A stretch of 5,707 nucleotides of DNA from Candidatus Bathyarchaeota archaeon (GTDB lineage Archaea; Thermoproteota; Bathyarchaeia; Bathyarchaeales; Bathyarchaeaceae): the NCBI GenBank assembly GCA_029879825.1, contig JAOUPL010000077.1, positions 1 to 5,707 of the forward strand. Direction: 5' to 3'. A model generated the notes under the pieces. It searched no databases. It worked only from the letters and a program-made list of their open reading frames with translations, and had not been told where the DNA came from. Position numbers and translations under genes: made by a program. Shown here in pieces: positions 1 to 4,061 of this stretch. How positions within the stretch are numbered: position 1 is the first letter of the stretch; every line of letters begins with the position of its first letter.

Positions 1-126
1 CCCATAACAAAAGTCAACACAGAAAACAACCTGTCAGAAAAACGATACGAACAAGAAAGACGATACCAACCCTACAGACAACCCAGATACGGCGAAAGAA
101 GAGACTACCAACGAAGAAGATACTAA
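1..126 (+). CDS. C-terminal tail of an unidentified protein (5' end outside window)
   Basis: Frame 1 is open from the window edge to a TAA at 124-126 and gives 41 residues. The last half is low-complexity and strongly basic/aromatic, rich in Arg, Tyr and Gln, with pieces such as RRYQPYRQPRYG and a terminal RRRY. Such tails are usually disordered and often bind nucleic acid, but no domain is visible and I do not recognise the protein. The gene runs toward the minus-strand YHS gene, whose stop is at 145-147, so the two stops lie 18 bp apart. The frame could be open by chance over this short distance; the compositional bias is the main reason to call it coding. Confidence 0.5.
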   Translation, partial: PITKVNTENNLSEKRYEQERRYQPYRQPRYGERRDYQRRRY

Positions 127-144
127 ACGTGCAGGAGTTCCAGT

Positions 145-288
145 CTACTTTACGAATTTTCTCGGATTTCTTTTAAATTTCTTTTTGCATTTGACACTTC
201 AGAAATAATATGTTTCTCCATCATGATTGATTTTGAATTTAGATGTTTTTTCGTCCAGAACCACGCCGCAAACAGGATCCCTAGGCAT
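145..288 (-). CDS. stand-alone YHS-domain protein with in-frame TGA at a conserved Cys (candidate selenoprotein)
   Basis: Reading from ATG at 288-286 to TAG at 147-145 gives 47 residues, interrupted only by TGA at codon 30 (201-199). The product matches a YHS (TRASH-like) metal-binding domain end to end. It starts MPRDPVCGVVLDEKT, matching the family DPVCGM-V pattern; then comes DGETYYF, the TGA, SVKCKKKF, and finally NPRKFVK, matching the family NPEKYL-like end. The family motif is YYFC-x3-C, so TGA takes the place of the first Cys; Cys7 and Cys34 remain. No frameshift is needed. AGGATGA at 299-293 lies just upstream as a Shine-Dalgarno site. An in-frame GTG at 303-301 is an alternative start. 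Small YHS proteins bind transition metals and occur near metal ATPases and redox enzymes; the role here is unknown. The gene is 115 bp downstream of the OB-fold gene on the same strand. If TGA is not recoded, this is a pseudogene or contains a sequencing error. Confidence 0.65.
199..201 (-). other. in-frame TGA codon in the YHS gene, candidate selenocysteine site
   Basis: The codon falls at residue 30, between YYF and SVKC, at the first Cys of the CxxxC metal-ligand pair of YHS domains. A single base separates TGA from either Cys codon. The conserved sequence resumes directly after it in the same frame. TGA is used as a normal stop by the neighbouring OB-fold gene (406-404), so a genome-wide TGA-to-Trp code is unlikely; Trp would also not fit this position. 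No obvious archaeal SECIS hairpin was found nearby. Confidence 0.5.
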
Positions 289-320
289 TATTTCATCCTT
301 CACCCCAAACGGTCATGAAC

Positions 321-345
321 GCATACACATAGGCTGTATGCCTAT
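321..345 (-). other. two overlapping, mutually exclusive hairpins upstream of the YHS gene
   Basis: GCATACA (321-327) and TGTATGC (335-341) form a perfect 7-bp stem with a 7-nt loop. ATAGGC (329-334) and GCCTAT (340-345) form a perfect 6-bp stem with a 5-nt loop. They share bases and cannot coexist. They lie about 33-57 nt upstream of the YHS start, so in its leader or in the OB-YHS spacer. Function unknown. The rest of the spacer (289-403) shows a 6-bp inverted repeat, CTAGAA/TTCTAG (360-374), and AT-rich sequence that could hold a weak promoter. Confidence 0.35.
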
Positions 346-403
346 TATGATTAATGGCTCTAGAAGTTTTCTAGTTTTCACAAAAGAAATCCGGATAAAT
401 AAG

Positions 404-1060
404 TCACCTTTTTTCGATAACACTCAATTGTCCACCTCTGCCGACCCTCAGCTGGCGTTCGCCTCTAAAGGTTACAACACGCGCGTTCTCAACTTGTATA
501 ACGTCTCCCTCAGAAACTTCGTCTATTTGCTTGTTCCACAAAGGTAGGTGGATGATTCCAGTTTCATCTTTGATACTTACATTTGTTACCTTGGCAAATT
601 CTCCGAATCTAGTGACGACAGATACCGGCTTTGGGATTTCAAGAACCTTCGCTTCCAAGCTGATTTGGTTCATTCCAGACTTTAGATCTCTGATCTGCAG
701 ATGTTTTACTTTAGCCCCTTCGACTATTGTTCTCCTTGGCGCTTTTGCGTAAGCAAACTCTTTGAGTGGGCTGGTTTCTTCGAGGATGTGTTTGGGTATG
801 GGGAATTGGGCGACCACTTTGTAACTGTTGGTTATGAGGAAGATTGCATAATCGCGTGTTCTCTTACGGCATTCGATCAAGAGGCCTTTGCATGTAGATT
901 GTTGGCGTTCCCAAGCTTCAACGAAGCTGTTGAAAAAATCGTTCGAATCAATTCCATGCTTCATTGAAATAAGAGCAAGATACTCAAGAAGCCTAAAATC
1001 AGCAAGCGCGTGATACTTGCCACGGGGTCGACCTCGCTGCCTTGACACTTTCATTCGCAT
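404..1060 (-). CDS. OB-fold (RPA-like) single-stranded nucleic-acid-binding protein
   Basis: 218 residues. The C-terminal half, about 119-215, reads as an RPA-type OB fold: a strand with SLEAKVLEIP, then FAKVTNVSIKDETGIIHLPLW (residues 155-175), then SEGDVIQVENARV and a closing strand with ERQLRVGRGGQLSVI. The D-x-T-G turn and the L-W pair before the GD turn are typical of archaeal single-stranded DNA-binding proteins. Residues 1-15 are basic and contain RGRPRGK, which resembles an AT-hook core; residues 16-115 are a domain I do not recognise. ATG at 1060 is preceded by AGGA (1073-1070), which overlaps the stop of alba 11 nt upstream, so the two are probably translationally coupled. Met3 is a possible alternative start. 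It likely binds single-stranded DNA or RNA in replication, repair or transcription; the exact role cannot be told from sequence. Confidence 0.8.
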   Translation of the reverse strand: MRMKVSRQRGRPRGKYHALADFRLLEYLALISMKHGIDSNDFFNSFVEAWERQQSTCKGLLIECRKRTRDYAIFLITNSYKVVAQFPIPKHILEETSPLKEFAYAKAPRRTIVEGAKVKHLQIRDLKSGMNQISLEAKVLEIPKPVSVVTRFGEFAKVTNVSIKDETGIIHLPLWNKQIDEVSEGDVIQVENARVVTFRGERQLRVGRGGQLSVIEKR

Positions 1061-1071
1061 TTGACTCGTTC

Positions 1072-1353
1072 CTATCCCCGTGTTAACGTGATTTCGATCG
1101 TTGAAACGTTTCTCGTTCCGCCTTCTTCTTGCTGTATTTCTTCTGTTCCTATCGTTATCTCGCCTATGTTCAATTCTTTCATGAACCTGCGTCGGGTTAT
1201 CTCAGCCGCATCAACAGCCGTTGTTATTGATTGTCCCCTAGCCTTCAAGGTAACCTCTTTAGCGTCGGATCCGGCGAAACTCGTTATTATCGCCAATACA
1301 TAACTCATCGCAGGTTTTCTTCCAATGTAAACGACGTTTGATTCTCCAGACAA
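1072..1353 (-). CDS. alba: Alba (Sac10b family) chromatin / RNA-binding protein
   Basis: 93 residues, normal length for Alba. Diagnostic stretches are NVVYIGRKPAMSYVLA (residues 6-21), EVTLKARGQSITTAVD (33-48), the helix EITRRRF (51-57), and the C-terminal hairpin ending RNVSTIEITL. Alba dimers coat DNA and also bind RNA in archaea. Compared with the Sulfolobus protein, Lys16, the acetylated residue at the DNA interface, is Arg12 here, while the next Lys (Lys13) is kept. Phe60 of the dimer-dimer interface corresponds to Phe57. The start is TTG at 1353-1351, chosen because AAGGAGG lies 9 nt upstream and the N-terminus aligns with the family; the next Met (16) would remove the first strand. It is the first gene of a minus-strand pair with the OB-fold gene. 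Confidence 0.93.
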   Translation of the reverse strand: MSGESNVVYIGRKPAMSYVLAIITSFAGSDAKEVTLKARGQSITTAVDAAEITRRRFMKELNIGEITIGTEEIQQEEGGTRNVSTIEITLTRG

Positions 1354-1362
1354 ACCTACAGT

Positions 1363-1367
1363 CCTCC
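1363..1367 (-). promoter_or_regulatory. Shine-Dalgarno site fixing the TTG start of alba
   Basis: The minus strand reads AAGGAGG with the GGAGG core at 1367-1363, 9 nt before TTG. This strong match to the 16S rRNA 3' end supports the non-ATG start. Confidence 0.8.
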
Positions 1368-1414
1368 TTTTTATCCTCTCTACGAATTAAGGATAGAGAA
1401 GGGTACGTGTGAAA

Positions 1415-1424
1415 CTATTTAAAG
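1415..1424 (-). promoter_or_regulatory. putative TATA box of the alba-OB operon
   Basis: The minus strand reads CTTTAAATAG, a good match to the archaeal TATA consensus. A start site about 25 nt downstream, near 1394, would leave a leader of about 40 nt that contains the Shine-Dalgarno site. No clear purine-rich BRE precedes it. Confidence 0.5.
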
Positions 1425-1467
1425 ATGCCTAAGAAGTAGGATCAAATACTCATAAATTCATGTTCTA

Positions 1468-1559
1468 GGGGCTGTGGCGCAGGTAGTGTAGCTTAATTTG
1501 ACGTGAAGAGCCGAGGTCTTGTTCCTCTGCTTTTGCGCGCGCCTTCTAACTTCAGCCTT
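1468..1559 (+). other. possible structured RNA or tRNA-like relic in the alba-uppP intergenic region
   Basis: GGGGCTG (1468-1474) can pair with CAGCCTT (1553-1559) as five Watson-Crick and two G-U pairs. Nested inside are GGCGC (1476-1480) with GCGCC (1539-1543), and GCCGAGG with CCTCTGC (1510-1530, one mismatch), which is followed by TTTT. The 5' end resembles a tRNA start with a D-arm (TGGCGCAG, GTAGTGTAGC), but there is no T-arm and no GTTCGAA, so it is not a functional tRNA. The G-U pairs favour plus-strand RNA. The pairing could be coincidental. No protein gene is seen in the 217 bp from 1354 to 1570. Confidence 0.2.
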
Positions 1560-1570
1560 CATATGAGGTA

Positions 1571-2353
1571 TTAAAAGAGAGGGAAAAAAACGGTTATCAG
1601 CCCTACTATCCAGCAGTAATAGGCGAACAAGTGGAATTTTTCTTTCATAACGACCTTTTGTAGAAATTTCAAAGATATGTAACCTACTATCATTGATATT
1701 ATTGCCCCTAGAATTAGCGCAACCACGTCTACGTTGCCCACTACTAGATCTCTTGATTCCATGACGGCTGCCCCGATTACCGCGGGTACAGATAGTAAGA
1801 ATGAATACTTGAAAGCTATTCCTTTTTTCACCCTTCTCAACAACCCAGTGGCTATTGTGACGCCGCTCCTTGAAATACCTGGAGTTATTGCAACTCCTTG
1901 GGCTGCCCCTATCAACAAGGAATCCAAATAGCTGAGTTCTCGATTGGTTTTTCTCCTTTCAGAAAAAAACAGGACAAAACCAGTTATTAACAGCGCTACA
2001 CCCACAGCGAGCAAATTGTGAGAAAAGGATTCGAAAATTTCATGGAAAAAGAAGCCAATGAGGGCTGTTGGTACACTTCCAACCGCTATAAATAATGCAA
2101 GTTTTCCTTCATCAGTCTTGAAGTCCAGACTAACTAAGGCTTTAATGATTTTTATAATATCTCTCCAGAAGACTGCTAAGACTACAAACACTGTTCCTAC
2201 ATGTAACATCACATTGAAAATCAATGGAAGCTCTAGACCTAGATATTCTTCAACGATGATTAGATGCCCAAAGCTAGATATTGGCAGCCACTCGGTTATG
2301 CCTTGAACAACAGCGAGGATTAAGATGTCAATAAGCGTTAGCGTAAATTTCAT
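1571..2353 (-). CDS. uppP: undecaprenyl-diphosphatase family protein (UppP/BacA), polyprenyl-diphosphate phosphatase
   Basis: 260 residues, full length for the family. It is an integral membrane protein with several hydrophobic segments. Both catalytic signatures are intact: QGITEWLPISSFGH at 17-30, giving Gln17 and Glu21 of the (E/Q)xxxE motif, Ser27 and His30; and PGISRSG at 158-164, with Arg162 as the phosphate-binding Arg. In bacteria it dephosphorylates C55 undecaprenyl diphosphate. In archaea the natural substrate is presumably a dolichyl-type carrier used for N-glycans or surface polymers (inference). ATG at 2353 is preceded by GGGAG (2361-2357), though spacing is short, and residue numbering agrees with E. 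coli BacA, supporting the start. It is divergent from the MFS gene. Confidence 0.93.
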   Translation of the reverse strand: MKFTLTLIDILILAVVQGITEWLPISSFGHLIIVEEYLGLELPLIFNVMLHVGTVFVVLAVFWRDIIKIIKALVSLDFKTDEGKLALFIAVGSVPTALIGFFFHEIFESFSHNLLAVGVALLITGFVLFFSERRKTNRELSYLDSLLIGAAQGVAITPGISRSGVTIATGLLRRVKKGIAFKYSFLLSVPAVIGAAVMESRDLVVGNVDVVALILGAIISMIVGYISLKFLQKVVMKEKFHLFAYYCWIVGLITVFFPLF

Positions 2354-2416
2354 CCACTCCCTTTAGTTGATCATGGTTAGATACGTTTTCCAACGAAGTG
2401 TAAGTAACCCTCACAA

Positions 2417-2428
2417 CATTTAAAAAGC
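2417..2428. promoter_or_regulatory. shared AT-rich TATA element between uppP and the MFS gene
   Basis: CATTTAAAAAGC sits in the 115-bp divergent spacer. On the plus strand TTTAAAAA is about 41-50 nt before the MFS start. On the minus strand TTTTTAAATG is about 65-75 nt before the uppP start. The nearly symmetrical TTTAAA core could serve transcription in either direction. Spacing to TSS (about 25 nt) fits both genes; no operator repeat is visible. Confidence 0.45.
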
Positions 2429-2468
2429 ATTTCAAAGCGTGTAGAAGTCAAAATAGTGAGACTTTGAT

Positions 2469-3587
2469 ATGAAGCAAAACGTTATCCAGTTGCTATACAG
2501 AACAGCTTTCTCAGCTTCATACCTGTTTATTCCCATTTTGGCTGAAGAACTTGGAGCGAGCAGAACTCAAGTAGGCATCATCGGAGCGATCTATGGACTC
2601 GCCGTTTTCAGTTCGTCATATCTTTTTGGTCGCGCATCTGATTTATATGGTCGAAAGTTTTTCCTTCACCTCGGTCTCGGAGTCTCATCTCTCACGTTTT
2701 TCCTACAAGTTTTAACAGATCCCTCTTTTGTCGCGCCGTTGTGGGCTGATCCGTGGTTGCTCGCTCTTGCACGTGGCTTGGCGGGATTTTCTATTGGAAT
2801 TTTTCCTCCTGCGCTCATAGCTTACGTTTATGAGTCTGGGGATCTCCTTGGACGGTTCAGTTCCTTTGGTGCGTTGGGTTGGGCTATTGGCAACTTTGTC
2901 GCCGGTTTGATAGCTATGTATTGGGGCGCCTTTGTTCTGTCCTCAGCATGTCTTCTATTGGCTTTTTTTGTTTCCTTTACAATGCCTACGATTAGCAGTC
3001 CTTATCTCAGTGTTCCGTTTTTTCCTAAGAGTGTGATCAAAAAGAACTGGAGCCTTTACCTACCCTATTTTATCAGACACACAGGAGCCAATTGCATATG
3101 GGTCATATACCCTCTGTACATCACTACAAATCTTGGAGGAGACAAGTTTTGGATTGGAATAATTTACACCGTGAATACGGCGTCGCAGTTTTTTGTCATG
3201 CGATTTGTCGATCGCTTCAGAGGCAAAACTTTGATTAACGTGGGTTTAATCTTGTCTTCGATAACCTTCTTTGTTTTTACTTTGGCTCAAAATTTTTATC
3301 AACTCCTTCCAATGCAAGTCTTGCTTGGTTGTTCTTGGTCATGTCTCTATGTTGGCTCTCTCCTTTACCTGATGAGACGTAACGTGGAAAAGGCTACTTG
3401 CACAGGAATGCTTGAGTCGGTGATCAGTCTCGCCGCCGTGGCTGGAGCATTAATTGGCGGAATAGTCTCAGAATTCTTCGGCTTTAGGGCTACAATGTAT
3501 ACCGCAGCAGCGTTGGCAGCGATTGGATTTTGCCTTTTCAGAACCGGTGTTGGAAGAGCCTCCATGCCTGGTGATAAGCTCTCTTAA
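2469..3587 (+). CDS. MFS transporter, substrate unknown
   Basis: 372 residues, mostly hydrophobic, with the spacing of a roughly 12-helix major facilitator permease, slightly shorter than the usual 400. Motif A is at the cytoplasmic loop between helices 2 and 3: GRASDLYGRK at 54-63, with Asp58 and Arg62. The N-terminal half includes a Gly-rich helix (ARGLAGFSIGIFPPALIAYV) typical of drug/H+ antiporter-like MFS proteins, and GALGWAIGNFVAGL matches motif C-like helix 5. The short basic loop FPKSVIKKNW separates the halves. ATG at 2469 is preceded by GTGAG (2456-2460) at 8 nt spacing. It is divergently transcribed from uppP, which does not identify the substrate. A pyrimidine-rich stretch at about 3618-3650 may end transcription. 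Confidence 0.85.
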   Translation: MKQNVIQLLYRTAFSASYLFIPILAEELGASRTQVGIIGAIYGLAVFSSSYLFGRASDLYGRKFFLHLGLGVSSLTFFLQVLTDPSFVAPLWADPWLLALARGLAGFSIGIFPPALIAYVYESGDLLGRFSSFGALGWAIGNFVAGLIAMYWGAFVLSSACLLLAFFVSFTMPTISSPYLSVPFFPKSVIKKNWSLYLPYFIRHTGANCIWVIYPLYITTNLGGDKFWIGIIYTVNTASQFFVMRFVDRFRGKTLINVGLILSSITFFVFTLAQNFYQLLPMQVLLGCSWSCLYVGSLLYLMRRNVEKATCTGMLESVISLAAVAGALIGGIVSEFFGFRATMYTAAALAAIGFCLFRTGVGRASMPGDKLS

Positions 3588-3698
3588 CTATTTGAAAAAG
3601 CCATACTAGAAGCATCAGGTCTTGTTCTCACCCTTGTTTCTCTCACTCATAGCTGTGCGATTTCCGGTATGGTCGGTTGACTGAAATAATGGGTTCAA

Positions 3699-3727
3699 GG
3701 TTTCCGCGAAGAAAATGCGGTTAAACC
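3699..3727. other. hairpin in the MFS-tRNA gene-free stretch
   Basis: GGTTT-CCGC (3699-3707) pairs with GCGG (3717-3720) and AAACC (3723-3727), with a 2-nt bulge (TT) and a 9-nt loop. It lies 112 nt after the MFS stop and about 50 nt beyond the 3' end of the minus-strand tRNA, just past a T6 run on that strand (3736-3731), which may act as the tRNA terminator. The interval 3588-3776 shows no convincing gene. Confidence 0.4.
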
Positions 3728-3776
3728 ATGAAAAAATGTTTAGTAATGGTTGTTTATCGGAGCTATACGTTCAGTT

Positions 3777-3870
3777 TGGAGCCCCGGGCGGGATTCGAAC
3801 CCGCGACCTGCGGCTTTCCTGTGTCTACGCATACAAGGCCGCCGCTATAACCGGGCTTAGCCACCGGGGC
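3777..3870 (-). tRNA. tRNA-Thr(UGU) with a 16-nt intron and encoded CCA
   Basis: All arms are intact. The acceptor is GCCCCGG/CCGGGGC, the D-stem GCTA/TAGC with G18G19, the anticodon stem GCGGC/GCCGC, the variable loop AGGTC, and the T-arm GCGGG-TTCGAAT-CCCGC. U73 (3780) and CCA (3779-3777) are encoded. The 23-nt anticodon region exceeds the 7-nt loop by 16 nt. Placing the intron after position 37 gives loop C-U-UGU-A-A, anticodon UGU (3835-3833), which decodes ACA. G1-C72, C2-G71 and U73 agree with archaeal tRNA-Thr. Confidence 0.95.
3816..3831 (-). other. tRNA-Thr intron at canonical position 37/38
   Basis: The intron TGCGTAGACACAGGAA is flanked by splice features. C32-U-U-G35 pairs with CAGG near its 3' end as a 4-bp central helix. 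A 3-nt bulge UAU holds the 5' cut after A37, and AAA holds the 3' cut before A38. Pairing within the intron loop is poor, so this is a relaxed bulge-helix-bulge for the archaeal tRNA splicing endonuclease. Confidence 0.8.
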
Positions 3871-3908
3871 TTTACTAAGTTTTCCACGGCTTTGTCCTCA
3901 CGTGAAAT

Positions 3909-3918
3909 CTTTTTTATG
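3909..3918 (-). promoter_or_regulatory. putative TATA box of tRNA-Thr
   Basis: The minus strand reads CATAAAAAAG, 39-48 nt upstream of the tRNA 5' end. A start site about 25 nt downstream would leave a leader of roughly 15-20 nt, to be removed by RNase P. Confidence 0.4.
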
Positions 3919-3951
3919 ATAGTAGCCTATAGAGTTTCCGTTTGTGAAAGT

Positions 3952-3990
3952 TATTTTGAATCGATTGGCGCGCGGCAATCGATCGAAATA
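3952..3990. repeat. 15-bp inverted repeat between pckA and tRNA-Thr
   Basis: ATCGATTG (3960-3967) and CAATCGAT (3976-3983) are perfect 8-bp arms around the loop GCGCGCGG. After one bulged A (3959), TATTTTG (3952-3958) pairs with CGAAATA (3984-3990), with one G-T pair. It lies downstream of pckA and upstream of the tRNA promoter. It could be a pckA 3' processing or termination hairpin or a protein-binding dyad; no T-run follows it on the minus strand. The rest of the gene-free interval 3871-4061 shows only the tRNA TATA element. Confidence 0.55.
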
Positions 3991-4061
3991 GAACAGCATC
4001 TTTTTCTATTATTTCTATCGGATCACTTCAATGCTCTGAAGAGTATCCTCCGAGCCAATTT

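Noticed and set aside
145..288. Genome-wide TGA = Trp code as an explanation of the YHS gene
   Set aside because: Trp does not fit a conserved Cys site, and the OB-fold gene ends naturally at TGA (406-404).
360..374. CTAGAA/TTCTAG inverted repeat followed by TTTT as a plus-strand terminator
   Set aside because: No plus-strand gene ends before it, and 6 AT-rich base pairs with a 3-nt loop is weak.
227..547. 106-aa plus-strand ORF
   Set aside because: It is antisense to the 3' end of the OB-fold gene and the start of the YHS gene, and has no domain signal or Shine-Dalgarno site.
1061..1303. 80-aa plus-strand ORF antisense to alba
   Set aside because: It is a shadow of the clearly recognised alba gene.
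3600..3680. C/D-box sRNA candidate on the minus strand (ATGAGTGA and CTGA-like motifs)
   Set aside because: The C box does not match RTGATGA and the box spacing is wrong.
3690..3725. 11-codon plus-strand ORF MGSRFPRRKCG
   Set aside because: Too short, no clear Shine-Dalgarno site, and it overlaps the hairpin at 3699-3727.
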